Shown here piece after piece: positions 1-8,599 of a DNA stretch of 64,000 bases. Every line of letters starts with the position of its first letter. Positions within the stretch are counted from its first letter, which is position 1. The position numbers were made by a program, and so were the translations under genes. The stretch is taken from the NCBI RefSeq assembly GCF_002086125.1, contig NZ_MVHG01000015.1, positions 30,918 through 94,917 on the forward strand, given 5' to 3'. The notes beneath the pieces were generated by a model. That model was not told the origin of the DNA and ran no database searches. It saw nothing but the letters and a program-made list of their open reading frames with translations. This DNA comes from Mycobacterium arosiense ATCC BAA-1401 = DSM 45069 (GTDB taxonomy: Bacteria; Actinomycetota; Actinomycetes; Mycobacteriales; Mycobacteriaceae).

Positions 1-216
1 CTGGGCGGTATAGGTGTTCGCGCCCAACCGATTCGCCCACGGGTACAGAATCGGGATCCCCATCGTCTTGCCGTCGCAGACGTAGGCGTCCAGGCCGCGG
101 CGCTGGCCCAGCAGCTCCACACCGGCGTCGCGCAGCGACGTGCCGACCATCCCCGCCTCGGGAACGAACTGGGCAACCACCGGCGATGCGGGATCGCGCA
201 GCGTGACGACGTGCAT
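1..216 (-). CDS. Aldose 1-epimerase family protein (5' part only)
   Basis: The first 72 codons of a gene that runs off the left edge. The ATG at 214-216 follows a strong Shine-Dalgarno (GGAGGTAA) that lies inside the last codons of the flavohaemoprotein gene, so the two are translationally adjacent on the minus strand. The peptide contains GMVGTSLRDAGVELL and a downstream IPILYPWANRLG segment, which is the typical N-terminal layout of galactose mutarotase/aldose 1-epimerases (beta-strand, then the Pro-Trp-Ala-Asn-Arg segment that includes an active-site Arg in the family). Such enzymes interconvert alpha and beta anomers of aldoses in the cytoplasm. The catalytic His and Glu lie outside the window, so activity cannot be judged. 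Confidence 0.75.
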   Translation of the reverse strand, partial: MHVVTLRDPASPVVAQFVPEAGMVGTSLRDAGVELLGQRRGLDAYVCDGKTMGIPILYPWANRLGANTYTAQ

Positions 217-218
217 GG

Positions 219-1388
219 TTACCTCCATAGCGGGTCGTGCGCAATGCGTTCGGGCGGAGCCCCTTTGGCGATGAGGGCGGCCTTGGTGGCGCTGACCATC
301 GCCGGCCCGCCGCAGACCAGGATCTGCCGGTCGCCCCAGCCGCCGTACTTGGTGACCACGTCGGGCAGCCGCCCGATCTGGTGCACGTGCAGGCCACGCG
401 GCGGCGTGACGTCGGGATAGTCCGCGGCCCACGCCGGGTCGCTGCTGTACTCCGAGACGGGGGAGACCGACAGCCACGGGTTGTGCGAGGCGACCTGCCA
501 CAGGGTCGGCAAATCGTAGAGTTCGCAACGGTATCGGGCGCCGAAGAACAGATGGATGCGCGGGTTCACCGCGAACCGGGCCAGGTCCATGATCAGCGCC
601 CGCAGCGGCGCCAGGCCCGTGCTGCCGGCGACCATCAGCACGTCGCCCCCCTCGCGGTCGACCCGCAGACCGCCGTGCGGGCTGGACAGCCGCCACCGGT
701 CGCCGACGCGGGTTTCGCCGACGATCGCGGTGCTGACCAAGCCGCCGGGGACCAGGCGGACGTGAAACTCGATCCCGCCGCCCGGGTCGGCCGGAATGGC
801 GGGGCTCAAATACCGCCAGCGGTGCGGACACTGGGGCACGTGGACGTTGACGTACTGGCCGGGGTGGTAGTGCATCGGCTGATCGAGTTGCAGCCGCACC
901 ACCACCAGGTCTCGCGACACCCGCAGGTGCTCGATCACGGTGCCGTCCCACCAGGCGGGGCCCTCCTCGGCGTCCGCGGCCCCGCTCATCACCCCGGTGA
1001 TCAGGTTCAGCGACTGCTGGGCCGCCGCTTCGACGGAGTCGGTCCATTCCGCGCCCACGTGCGCGCGCAGCGTCGAGAGCAACGCGCGCCGCAGGGTCTC
1101 GTAATGCGCCGGCAGCACACCGTATTTGCGGTGATCGCGGCCGAGTTGAGCCAGGAAGGCCACCGGCTCCTGCGCGCGCCGCGCGACCAGTTCCCCATAC
1201 ACCCAGTGCAGCGCATGGCCGAAAGCGAGCCGCTGAGCGGACATTTCGGGCGGGAACAGATCGCGCACCGAGCCGTCGAGGGCGAACCACTGGGTGTAGA
1301 AGCGGTGGACGAGCGCGGCGGCATCACCGGCCGGGTCCGCGAAAGCGTCACGCAGCACCCGCAGCGCTTCGGCGTCCTCCAGGCTCAC
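219..1388 (-). CDS. Flavohaemoprotein (globin + FAD/NAD oxidoreductase)
   Basis: 389 aa, like M. tuberculosis Rv0385. Residues about 1-140 are a globin domain with a candidate proximal His in LGRDHRKYGVLPAHYE. Residues about 150-250 are a ferredoxin-reductase-type FAD domain (GQYVNVHVP, then RYLSPA in place of the usual RxYS). The rest is the NAD domain (VAGSTGLAPLRAL, then VCGGPAMV). Canonical flavohaemoproteins are NO dioxygenases. The mycobacterial type II forms differ in the haem pocket and FAD site, and one has been reported to oxidise D-lactate, so NO detoxification should not be assumed. It is followed with no gap by the epimerase gene. The start ATG is the first in frame. Confidence 0.85.
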   Translation of the reverse strand: MSLEDAEALRVLRDAFADPAGDAAALVHRFYTQWFALDGSVRDLFPPEMSAQRLAFGHALHWVYGELVARRAQEPVAFLAQLGRDHRKYGVLPAHYETLRRALLSTLRAHVGAEWTDSVEAAAQQSLNLITGVMSGAADAEEGPAWWDGTVIEHLRVSRDLVVVRLQLDQPMHYHPGQYVNVHVPQCPHRWRYLSPAIPADPGGGIEFHVRLVPGGLVSTAIVGETRVGDRWRLSSPHGGLRVDREGGDVLMVAGSTGLAPLRALIMDLARFAVNPRIHLFFGARYRCELYDLPTLWQVASHNPWLSVSPVSEYSSDPAWAADYPDVTPPRGLHVHQIGRLPDVVTKYGGWGDRQILVCGGPAMVSATKAALIAKGAPPERIAHDPLWR

Positions 1389-1417
1389 GGGCCCTGATTC
1401 TAGGCTCGGCCGCCTAC

Positions 1418-1864
1418 TCAGCCCTGTCGGACGACGTTGGCCGTCCCGACGTTGGCGGTCTTGGGTGAACCCCAGTGATAGAGAACGACGTTGCCGTTAC
1501 CCGACGCGCTGGCCGCGTCGGTGCTGTCGACCGCGACGTGGTTGGCGCTGCCGGAGACGCTGACGCTGGTGCAGTGCCCGGTCAGGGTGATCGTGTTCCG
1601 CGCTCCGCTCACCGACAGGTAACCGGCATGGCAGGGAAGCGTCTTCGTCATACCCGTCCCGCTGACCTGCAGCGTCCCCGCCTCCGGCACCGTCGATGGG
1701 CTGCTCCCGGTGAGATCGGTTCGCACCCCGACGGCGAGCAGGCCGGCGTACGCGAGCGCCGCGGCTACGGCGACCAGCCACAGGCCCGGTAGGCCGCCGC
1801 TGCGCTGCGGCCGTGTCTGCGCGTCGGGGTCGGCTTGATCGGGGCGCTGCATCGTCTGCGTCAT
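1418..1864 (-). CDS. DUF3060 membrane-anchored protein
   Basis: 148 aa from ATG 1864. A longer reading frame continues upstream, but it would cross the clpB control region, so the internal ATG (MTQTMQRPDQ) is chosen. About 28 polar residues precede one transmembrane segment (LWLVAVAAALAYAGLLAVGV, about 28-47). The exported remainder is rich in Ser, Thr, Gly and Asn in short repeating strands (SVSGARNTITLTG, VSVSGSANHVAVD), the pattern of DUF3060 proteins predicted to form a small beta-solenoid. No enzymatic motif is visible and the function is unknown. It diverges from clpB, with the HAIR element between the two. Confidence 0.75.
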   Translation of the reverse strand: MTQTMQRPDQADPDAQTRPQRSGGLPGLWLVAVAAALAYAGLLAVGVRTDLTGSSPSTVPEAGTLQVSGTGMTKTLPCHAGYLSVSGARNTITLTGHCTSVSVSGSANHVAVDSTDAASASGNGNVVLYHWGSPKTANVGTANVVRQG

Positions 1865-1870
1865 CGATTC

Positions 1871-1882
1871 GGGGGTACCCCC
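1871..1882. repeat. Perfect palindrome GGGGGTACCCCC
   Basis: A 12-bp perfect palindrome just upstream of the DUF3060 start codon. It resembles the GGGGGTACC-type elements found in this window at 44217-44236 and 55160-55179. It may be a remnant of the short palindromic repeats scattered through mycobacterial intergenic DNA. No function can be assigned. Confidence 0.4.
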
Positions 1883-1910
1883 TACGCCGTAGTGCTCAAA
1901 ACTCGATAGA

Positions 1911-1931
1911 GTTGAGCGGAACAGACTCAAC
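1911..1931. promoter_or_regulatory. HAIR element (HspR operator) upstream of clpB
   Basis: GTTGAGC, 7 nt (GGAACAG), then ACTCAAC: a complete inverted repeat matching the HspR-associated inverted repeat CTTGAGT-N7-ACTCAAG, apart from an outer base pair (G/C for C/G) and one inner T-to-C change. HspR is the heat-shock repressor controlling dnaK and clpB in actinobacteria, which fits the gene downstream. A second, looser pair of half-sites (GCTCAA 1894-1899 and TTGAGC 1912-1917) overlaps the left arm. Confidence 0.85.
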
Positions 1932-1943
1932 ATTGACGACGTT
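1918..1943 (+). promoter_or_regulatory. SigH/SigE-type promoter of clpB
   Basis: GGAACA at 1918-1923, then 17 nt, then GTT at 1941-1943, matches the mycobacterial stress-sigma consensus GGAAY(A)-N16-20-GTT. The -35 box lies exactly in the 7-nt spacer of the HAIR element, so HspR binding would block it. The predicted start of transcription would leave a leader of roughly 45 nt before the GTG at 1997. Confidence 0.7.
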
Positions 1944-1996
1944 GAACTAACCGACAAGCATTTTTGCCAACCCTTCGTATTCGAACGGAGCTCGTC

Positions 1997-4543
1997 GTGG
2001 ACTCTTTCAACCCGACCACCAAGACCCAAGCGGCGCTGACCTCGGCGCTGCAGGCGGCCTCGGCCGCCGGTAACCCCGAGATCCGGCCCGCGCACCTGCT
2101 GATGGCGCTGCTGACGCAGACCGACGGCATCGCCGCGCCCCTACTGGAGGCCGTCGGCGTCGACCCGGCCACCATTCGCGCCGAAACCGAGCGGGTGCTC
2201 GAGCGGCTGCCGCAGGCCAGCGGCGCCAGCTCGCAACCGCAGCTGTCGCGCGAGTCGCTGGCCGCCGTCACCACCGCCCAGCAGCTGGCCACCGAGATGA
2301 ACGACGAATACGTCTCGACCGAGCACCTGCTGGTCGGCCTGGCCACCGGCGATTCCGACGTCGCCAAGCTGTTGACGGGCCACGGTGCCTCGCCCCAGGC
2401 GCTGCGCGAGGGCTTCGTCAAGGTGCGCGGCAGCGCCCGGGTCACCAGCCCGGAGCCGGAGGCCACCTATCAGGCGCTGGAGAAGTACTCCACCGACCTG
2501 ACGGCGCGGGCCCGCGAGGGCAAACTCGATCCGGTTATCGGGCGCGACAACGAGATTCGCCGCGTCGTGCAGGTGCTGAGCCGGCGCACCAAGAACAACC
2601 CGGTGCTCATCGGCGAGCCCGGCGTCGGCAAGACCGCAATCGTGGAGGGCCTGGCCCAGCGCATCGTCGCCGGCGACGTGCCCGAGAGCCTGCGCGACAA
2701 GACCGTCATCAGCCTGGACCTGGGATCGATGGTGGCCGGCGCAAAGTACCGCGGCGAGTTCGAGGAACGGCTCAAGGCGGTCCTCGACGACATCAAAAAC
2801 TCCGCCGGGCAGATCATCACCTTCATCGACGAGCTGCACACCATCGTCGGCGCCGGCGCGACCGGCGAGGGCGCGATGGACGCCGGCAACATGATCAAGC
2901 CGATGCTGGCCCGCGGGGAGCTGCGCCTGGTCGGCGCCACCACCCTCGACGAGTACCGCAAGTACATCGAGAAGGACGCCGCGCTGGAGCGCCGCTTCCA
3001 GCAGGTGCTGGTCGGCGAGCCCTCGGTGGAGGACACCGTCGGCATCCTGCGCGGACTCAAGGACCGCTACGAGGTGCATCACGGCGTGCGCATCACCGAC
3101 TCGGCCCTGGTGGCCGCGGCGACGCTGTCCGACCGCTACATCACCGCGCGCTTCCTGCCGGACAAGGCCATCGACCTGGTCGACGAGGCCGCCAGCCGGC
3201 TGAAGATGGAGATCGACTCCCGGCCCGTCGAGATCGACGAGGTCGAGCGATTGGTGCGCCGCCTCGAGATCGAGGAGATGGCGTTGGCCAAAGAGGAGGA
3301 CGAGGCGTCCAAGGAGCGGCTGGAGAAGCTGCGCTCGGAGCTGGCCGACCAGAAGGAGAAGCTGGCCGAGCTCACCACCCGGTGGCAGAACGAGAAGAAC
3401 GCCATCGACGTGGTTCGCGAGCTCAAGGAACAGCTGGAGGTGCTGCGCGGGGAGTCCGAGCGCGCCGAGCGCGACGGCGACCTGGCCAAGGCCGCCGAGC
3501 TGCGGTACGGGCGCATCCCGGAGGTGGAGAAGAAACTCGACGCCGCGCTGCCGCAGGCCGAGGCTCGCGAGAACGTGATGCTCAAGGAGGAGGTCGGCCC
3601 CGACGACATCGCCGAGGTGGTGTCCGCGTGGACCGGAATCCCGGCCGGACGCATGCTCGAGGGTGAGACCGCCAAGCTGCTGCGCATGGAAGACGAGCTG
3701 GGTCAGCGCGTCGTCGGCCAGAAGAAGGCCGTGACGGCCGTCTCCGACGCCGTGCGGCGTTCGCGGGCCGGCGTCGCCGACCCCAACCGGCCCACCGGGT
3801 CGTTCATGTTCCTCGGGCCGACCGGTGTCGGGAAGACCGAGCTGGCCAAGGCGCTGGCGGAGTTTTTGTTCGACGACGAACGCGCGATGGTCCGCATCGA
3901 CATGAGCGAATACGGCGAAAAGCATTCGGTGGCCCGGCTGGTGGGCGCCCCGCCCGGGTACGTCGGCTACGACCAGGGCGGCCAACTGACCGAGGCGGTG
4001 CGGCGGCGGCCGTACACGGTGATCCTGTTCGACGAGATCGAAAAGGCGCACCCGGACGTGTTCGACGTGCTGCTGCAGGTGCTCGACGAGGGCCGGCTGA
4101 CCGACGGGCAGGGCCGCACCGTCGACTTCCGCAACACCATCCTGATCCTGACGTCCAACCTCGGATCGGGCGGCGACGAGGACATGGTGATGGCGGCGGT
4201 GCGCTCGGCGTTCAAACCGGAGTTCATCAACCGGCTCGACGACGTGATCATCTTCGACGGCCTTGAACCCGGCGAGCTGGTGCAGATCGTCGACATCCAG
4301 CTGGCCCAGCTGCAAAAGCGGCTGGCCCAGCGCCGCCTCACCCTGCAGGTGTCGCTGCCGGCCAAGCAGTGGCTGGCCCACCGCGGGTTCGACCCGGTCT
4401 ACGGCGCGCGGCCGTTGCGCCGACTGGTGCAGCAGGCCATCGGTGACCAGCTGGCCAAGATGCTGTTGGCCGGCGACGTGCACGACGGCGACACCGTTCC
4501 GGTGAACGTCAGCCCCGATGGCGACTCGCTGATTCTGGGCTGA
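1997..4543 (+). CDS. clpB: ClpB disaggregase
   Basis: 848 aa AAA+ Hsp104/ClpB chaperone that works with DnaK to dissolve protein aggregates. The GTG at 1997 gives [11 protein letters not shown], the expected N-terminus, preceded by ACGGAG. A Clp N-domain (about 1-145) is followed by NBD1 with Walker A GEPGVGKT (206-213) and Walker B TFIDELHT, the coiled-coil M-domain (about 400-530, rich in Glu/Lys/Leu, with [19 protein letters not shown]), and NBD2 with GPTGVGKT (607-614) and [13 protein letters not shown]. The C-terminus is standard. No ClpP-binding loop was recognised, as expected for ClpB. Expression is probably set by HspR and a stress sigma factor at the site just upstream. Confidence 0.97.
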   Translation: MDSFNPTTKTQAALTSALQAASAAGNPEIRPAHLLMALLTQTDGIAAPLLEAVGVDPATIRAETERVLERLPQASGASSQPQLSRESLAAVTTAQQLATEMNDEYVSTEHLLVGLATGDSDVAKLLTGHGASPQALREGFVKVRGSARVTSPEPEATYQALEKYSTDLTARAREGKLDPVIGRDNEIRRVVQVLSRRTKNNPVLIGEPGVGKTAIVEGLAQRIVAGDVPESLRDKTVISLDLGSMVAGAKYRGEFEERLKAVLDDIKNSAGQIITFIDELHTIVGAGATGEGAMDAGNMIKPMLARGELRLVGATTLDEYRKYIEKDAALERRFQQVLVGEPSVEDTVGILRGLKDRYEVHHGVRITDSALVAAATLSDRYITARFLPDKAIDLVDEAASRLKMEIDSRPVEIDEVERLVRRLEIEEMALAKEEDEASKERLEKLRSELADQKEKLAELTTRWQNEKNAIDVVRELKEQLEVLRGESERAERDGDLAKAAELRYGRIPEVEKKLDAALPQAEARENVMLKEEVGPDDIAEVVSAWTGIPAGRMLEGETAKLLRMEDELGQRVVGQKKAVTAVSDAVRRSRAGVADPNRPTGSFMFLGPTGVGKTELAKALAEFLFDDERAMVRIDMSEYGEKHSVARLVGAPPGYVGYDQGGQLTEAVRRRPYTVILFDEIEKAHPDVFDVLLQVLDEGRLTDGQGRTVDFRNTILILTSNLGSGGDEDMVMAAVRSAFKPEFINRLDDVIIFDGLEPGELVQIVDIQLAQLQKRLAQRRLTLQVSLPAKQWLAHRGFDPVYGARPLRRLVQQAIGDQLAKMLLAGDVHDGDTVPVNVSPDGDSLILG

Positions 4544-4634
4544 CCGACGTGCGGGGTCCGTCCCACGCCGGGGTGCTTCGTCCTGTAACTGGGTTGTGAC
4601 CAGCCGGACTTCTTTATTCCGGGCCAATAGCAGA

Positions 4635-4640
4635 TACCCT
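4635..4640 (+). promoter_or_regulatory. Candidate -10 box for leaderless ttfA mRNA
   Basis: TACCCT, within GATACCCT, ends 7 nt before the ATG at 4648, the spacing seen when mycobacterial transcripts begin at the start codon. No Shine-Dalgarno is apparent before this ATG, which supports a leaderless mRNA. This is inferred from sequence only. Confidence 0.4.
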
Positions 4641-4647
4641 GTGTGGG

Positions 4648-5529
4648 ATGGTCCCCCTCTGGTTCACGCTCTCCGCGCTGTGCTTTGTCGGCGCGGGGGT
4701 GTTGCTGTACGTCGACATCGATCGGCGGCGCGGGCGCAGCAGGCGACGCAAGTCGTGGGCGCGATCGCACGGCTTCGACTACGAGCCTGAATCAACCGAC
4801 ATCCTCAAACGCTGGAAGCGCGGCGTGATGTCGACGGTGGGCGACGTCGCCGCCCAAAACGTGGTGCTGGGTCAGATCCGCGGCGAGGCCGTCTACATCT
4901 TCGACCTCGAAGAGGTCGCCACCGTCATCGCGCTGCACCGCAAGGTGGGCACCAACGTCGTGGTGGACCTGCGGCTCAAGGGACTCAAAGAGCCGCGGGA
5001 AAGCGACATCTGGCTGTTGGGGGCGATCGGGCCGCGAATGGTGTACTCCACCAACCTCGATGCCGCCCGCCGGGCCTGCGACCGCCGGATGGTCACCTTC
5101 GCGCACACCGCGCCGGACAGCGCCGAGATCATGTGGAACGAGCAGAACTGGACGCTGGTGGCCATGCCGATCACCAGCACGCGCACCGAGTGGGACGAGG
5201 GCCTGCGCACGGTGCGCCAGTTCAACGATCTGTTGCGGGTGCTGCCGCCGCTGCCGGAGGAGGCCCCGCAGGAGACGGGTGCGCCGTCCGGGCTGCGCAA
5301 CGCCTCGCCCAGCCGGCCGTTGGCGCCCGCGGGCCGCGCGGAGCTACCGCCCCGGCGCCCGCAGCAGGATGTGACCGGGCTGCTCGGCCCGGAACCGCAG
5401 CCGGGTCGCCGCGCCGCCGAGCCGCCGCGCCGCGACCAGCCCCGGCGACCCGATGGGCGTTCGGAAACCGTCCGCCGCCCACCGCCGGCCGGGCGCAACG
5501 GCCAGCAGGCCAGCAACTACCAGCGCTGA
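4648..5529 (+). CDS. ttfA: TMM transport factor A (MmpL3 accessory protein)
   Basis: 293 aa, like Rv0383c/MSMEG_0736, described as TtfA, an essential partner of MmpL3 in moving trehalose monomycolate across the inner membrane. One N-terminal transmembrane helix (PLWFTLSALCFVGAGVLLYV, 3-22) is followed by a basic stretch (RRRGRSRRRKSW) and a compact cytoplasmic domain (about 40-200). The last 85 residues are a disordered tail rich in Pro and Arg (PPRRPQQDV, PRRPDGRSETVRRPP). It lies 104 bp after clpB, but a candidate promoter of its own suggests separate expression. Confidence 0.85.
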   Translation: MVPLWFTLSALCFVGAGVLLYVDIDRRRGRSRRRKSWARSHGFDYEPESTDILKRWKRGVMSTVGDVAAQNVVLGQIRGEAVYIFDLEEVATVIALHRKVGTNVVVDLRLKGLKEPRESDIWLLGAIGPRMVYSTNLDAARRACDRRMVTFAHTAPDSAEIMWNEQNWTLVAMPITSTRTEWDEGLRTVRQFNDLLRVLPPLPEEAPQETGAPSGLRNASPSRPLAPAGRAELPPRRPQQDVTGLLGPEPQPGRRAAEPPRRDQPRRPDGRSETVRRPPPAGRNGQQASNYQR

Positions 5530-5577
5530 CGGCGGGCCCCGGGTAGCCACAGGGCCGGCGCGACCGCCGTCATTAGG

Positions 5578-6363
5578 ATGTCGCTCATGCCTCGACCCGT
5601 AGCCCTGATCACCGGGCCTACGTCCGGAATCGGCGCCGGGTTCGCGCGACGCTACGCGCACGACGGCTACGACCTGGTCCTGGTCGCCCGCGATGTCGAC
5701 CGCCTGACCAGGTTGTCCGAGGAACTGCGGAAGCACGACGGCTCCGTCGAAATCCTGCCCGCCGACCTGGCCGATGCCGCCGGCCGTCAGCGGGTCTGCG
5801 ACCGGATCGCCGCCGGGGGCGTGCGGGTCCTGGTCAACAACGCCGGCTTCGGCACATCCGGGGACTTCTGGTCCGCCGATCCCGCGCTGTTGCAATCCCA
5901 GCTCGACGTCAACGTCACCGCGGTGATGCACCTGACCCGCGCGGCGCTGCCGGCCATGCTCGAGGCCGGCGAGGGCACCGTCATCAACATCGCCAGCATC
6001 GCGGGGCTGGTACCCGGGCGCGGGTCGACGTACTCGGCGTCCAAAGCGTGGGTGATCTCGTTCAGCGAGGGCCTGTCCGTGGGCCTGCAGGGCACCGGGG
6101 TTTCCGTGCACGCCGTGTGCCCGGGCTACGTGCACACCGAATTTCACCACCGCGCCGGGATCGACATGGCCAGGTCGCCGTCGTTCATGTGGCTCGAGGT
6201 CGACGATGTGGTCGGCCAGAGCCTGGCCGATATCGCCCGCGGCAAGGTGATCAGCATCCCGGGCCTGCAGTACAAGGCCATCGTCGCCGCCGAACGTCTG
6301 ATGCCGCGGTCCCTGATGCGGGCCCTCACCAAACGAATCGGGAGTGGCCGTGGCCGGACCTGA
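5578..6363 (+). CDS. Short-chain dehydrogenase/reductase
   Basis: 261 aa classical SDR. It shows a Rossmann TGPTSGIG cofactor loop near residue 13, NNAG (LVNNAGFG), the catalytic Ser in INIASIAG, and YSASK with the catalytic Tyr and Lys. The PGYVHTEF segment is typical of the family. An Arg in the strand-2 region (VARDVDRL) favours NADPH. The substrate is unknown; closest in pattern to the DltE/YqjQ-like SDRs often annotated as fatty-acyl or steroid reductases. An alternative ATG is at 5587. The 3' end overlaps pyrE by 14 nt. I do not recall this gene between ttfA and pyrE in M. tuberculosis. Confidence 0.85.
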   Translation: MSLMPRPVALITGPTSGIGAGFARRYAHDGYDLVLVARDVDRLTRLSEELRKHDGSVEILPADLADAAGRQRVCDRIAAGGVRVLVNNAGFGTSGDFWSADPALLQSQLDVNVTAVMHLTRAALPAMLEAGEGTVINIASIAGLVPGRGSTYSASKAWVISFSEGLSVGLQGTGVSVHAVCPGYVHTEFHHRAGIDMARSPSFMWLEVDDVVGQSLADIARGKVISIPGLQYKAIVAAERLMPRSLMRALTKRIGSGRGRT

Positions 6364-6889
6364 CCGCGAAGAGCTGGCCGAGTTGGTAAAACGCCTTTCG
6401 GTCGTGCACGGGCGGGTCACGCTGTCCTCCGGCAAGGAGGCCGATTACTACGTCGACCTACGCCGGGCCACCCTGCACCACCGCGCCTCGGCACTGATCG
6501 GCACGCTGATGCGCGAACTGACCAGCGACTGGGACTATGCGGTGGTCGGCGGCCTGACGTTGGGCGCGGACCCGGTGGCCACCGCCGTCATGCACGCGCC
6601 GGGCCGGCCGATCGACGCCTTCGTCGTGCGCAAGTCCGCCAAAACCCATGGGCTGCAACGACTTATCGAAGGTTCCGAGGTCTCCGGCAAGCGGGTGTTG
6701 GTGGTCGAGGACACCAGCACCACCGGCAACTCGGCCCTCACCGCGGTGCGTGCCGTGCAGGAGGCCGGCGGCGATGTGGTGGGGGTGGCCACCGTGGTGG
6801 ACCGGGCCACCGGCGCCGCCGAGGCCATTGAGGCCGAGGGGCTGCCCTACCGAAGCGTGCTCGGGCTCGCGGATCTGGGGCTGAGCTAG
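6350..6889 (+). CDS. pyrE: Orotate phosphoribosyltransferase
   Basis: 179 aa. Converts orotate and PRPP to OMP in pyrimidine synthesis. The PRPP-binding motif VLVVEDTSTTGNSAL and the catalytic-loop Lys region (VVRKSAKTHG) are intact. The GTG at 6350 is preferred over the GTG at 6344: GGGAG (6340-6344) is then 5 nt upstream, and the product begins (V)AGPDREEL, matching the known length of 179 aa. The start lies inside the end of the SDR gene, so translation is probably coupled. Confidence 0.95.
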   Translation: MAGPDREELAELVKRLSVVHGRVTLSSGKEADYYVDLRRATLHHRASALIGTLMRELTSDWDYAVVGGLTLGADPVATAVMHAPGRPIDAFVVRKSAKTHGLQRLIEGSEVSGKRVLVVEDTSTTGNSALTAVRAVQEAGGDVVGVATVVDRATGAAEAIEAEGLPYRSVLGLADLGLS

Positions 6890-6991
6890 TTGCCGGCGCG
6901 TCATCGTAGCCATTTCGTCAGTACCTTCCGGCGGGCAAGGCCGCGCCGCGGGTGGCCGGTCTGCCTTGCTTCGACCCCGAGCCGCTGAATC

Positions 6992-7903
6992 ATGCGTACC
7001 GCCCTTGCGATCCTCGCGTGCGTGGTGGCCTGCCTGGCCGGCTGCTCGTCGTCCAGCCGGCCCGTGCGTCCGTACGGCGCCCAGGGCGCGCGACTCGGCG
7101 AGTCGCTGGCCCTGCTGGGCTGGAACATGTCGGTGTCAAATCTGCGCTGGGACGGCGACTACGTGCTGGTCGACGTCGACGCCAGTGTCGCGTCCGCCAA
7201 GGACGCGCAAGCTCCGCACGCCAAACCCGAGGACATCCGCTTCGGGCTCTACGGCGCGCTGGCCCACCCCATGGAGACCGCCGGCCTGGGCAGCTGTGAC
7301 AGCGCGAAGACCGGTGTGCGTGACGCGCCCGCCCCGCTCTCGGCGCCCCGCGACCGGCTCACCGGCACGATTTGCCTTGGGCCGCTGCAGGATCGAAGCC
7401 AGGTGCGCGGGGTCTACGGCTACTCGCCGCGCGACCGGATCCCGAACAGCTCGTCGGCCTACCCGGTCGCCTTCCCCGTGGGGTTGCTGCCCACGAATCC
7501 CAACGACAGCGGCGGGCTCGCCGTCAAGACCGCCAGTCTGTCGGCATGGCGCGCCGACGGCACGCCGGTGACCAAGATGCAGCTGGGCGATCCGGGAGCG
7601 TTCACCGGCAGCGGCTACATGCTGCTGGGGTTGGAAGCCACCGCCGTCGCGGCCCGCTACCGCGACGAGTCCGCCGCGCGCGGCGGCCCGATGATGCTGC
7701 TGGCCTCTCCGACCCTGCCCGCCCCGGGGCTGAACCCGGCCTGCTCGACCTATGGGTCGTCGGTGCTGATCCTGCCCGACGCCTCGTTGGACGCGGTGCA
7801 CGTCAACGCGTCGCTGTGCACCCAGGGCGAGATCAACGACGCGCTGCTGTACGCCACGCTGGCCATCGACGGCACGCACGCCGGGGTGTGGACGCTGCGA
7901 TGA
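6992..7903 (+). CDS. Putative lipoprotein (Rv0381c-like)
   Basis: 303 aa. The N-terminus MRTALAILACVVACLAGC is a lipoprotein signal peptide with lipobox LAGC (Cys18), so the protein should be lipid-anchored outside the membrane. The mature part has scattered Cys residues (SCDSAKTGV, GTICLG, PACSTYGS, ASLCTQG) that could form disulfides. No enzymatic motif is recognised. It matches in position the uncharacterised Rv0381c of M. tuberculosis. The stop overlaps the next start (ATGA), so it forms an operon with the methyltransferase. Confidence 0.75.
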   Translation: MRTALAILACVVACLAGCSSSSRPVRPYGAQGARLGESLALLGWNMSVSNLRWDGDYVLVDVDASVASAKDAQAPHAKPEDIRFGLYGALAHPMETAGLGSCDSAKTGVRDAPAPLSAPRDRLTGTICLGPLQDRSQVRGVYGYSPRDRIPNSSSAYPVAFPVGLLPTNPNDSGGLAVKTASLSAWRADGTPVTKMQLGDPGAFTGSGYMLLGLEATAVAARYRDESAARGGPMMLLASPTLPAPGLNPACSTYGSSVLILPDASLDAVHVNASLCTQGEINDALLYATLAIDGTHAGVWTLR

Positions 7904-8547
7904 GCGGACCGGGGCCCACCGAGTGGGCGGCGACCCCGCCCGCCGGCGTCGGCCCGTGGCGCGGCGAGATCCCCGATGACCCGCGGTATGACCCAATCCT
8001 GTTGCGCGAGGGCGACACTCGCAACGTCGTCGACGCCTACCGGTACTGGGCCCGGGAAGCGATCATCGCCGACATCGATCGGCGCCGGCATCCCCTGCAC
8101 GTCGCGATCGAGAACTTCGGCCACGACGCCAACATCGGTTCGGTGGTGCGCACCGCCAACGCCTTCGCGGTGCATACCGTGCACATCGTGGGGCGGCGGC
8201 GGTGGAATCGGCGGGGCGCCATGGTGACCGACCGCTATCAGCGGCTGTGCCATCACGACAGCACCGCCGAGCTGCTCGACTTCGCGGCCGACGCCGGCCT
8301 GACGGTGGTGGCCGTCGACAACGTGCCGGGCGCGGCGCGCCTGGAGGAGGCCGCGCTGCCGCGCGAGTGCCTGCTGGTGTTTGGCCAGGAGGGGGCCGGC
8401 ATCACCGACGACACTCGCACGGGGGCAACGCTGACGGTTTCCATCGCGCAGTTCGGCTCGACGCGCAGCATCAACGCCGGCGTCGCCGCCGGCATCGCCA
8501 TGCACGCCTGGATCGAGCAGCACGCCGATCTGTCCCAGGCCTGGTGA
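7900..8547 (+). CDS. SpoU/TrmH-family RNA 2'-O-methyltransferase
   Basis: 215 aa. The SPOUT motifs are clear: motif 1 NFGHDANIGSVVRTANAF (Asn and catalytic Arg), motif 2 LLVFGQEGAGI, and motif 3 VSIAQFGSTRSINAGVAAGI. Such enzymes methylate ribose 2'-OH of tRNA or rRNA using SAM and form knotted dimers. The target is not predictable here. The ATG at 7900 overlaps the lipoprotein stop by 4 nt. A longer in-frame extension to 7372 is only the lipoprotein gene read in another frame. Equivalent to Rv0380c. Confidence 0.88.
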   Translation: MSGPGPTEWAATPPAGVGPWRGEIPDDPRYDPILLREGDTRNVVDAYRYWAREAIIADIDRRRHPLHVAIENFGHDANIGSVVRTANAFAVHTVHIVGRRRWNRRGAMVTDRYQRLCHHDSTAELLDFAADAGLTVVAVDNVPGAARLEEAALPRECLLVFGQEGAGITDDTRTGATLTVSIAQFGSTRSINAGVAAGIAMHAWIEQHADLSQAW

Positions 8548-8599
8548 GTCCTCGACGCCGTGCAGGCACGGTCAAGCGCGTGCGGCAGGATCGACAGGT

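Noticed and set aside
237..1397. 386-aa plus-strand frame opposite the flavohaemoprotein
   Set aside because: Antisense shadow of a clear globin-reductase gene; the translated sequence has no domain.
2141..4627. 828-aa minus-strand frame opposite clpB
   Set aside because: Antisense shadow typical of GC-rich coding DNA (His/Leu/Gln/Gly-rich translation), while clpB is unmistakable.
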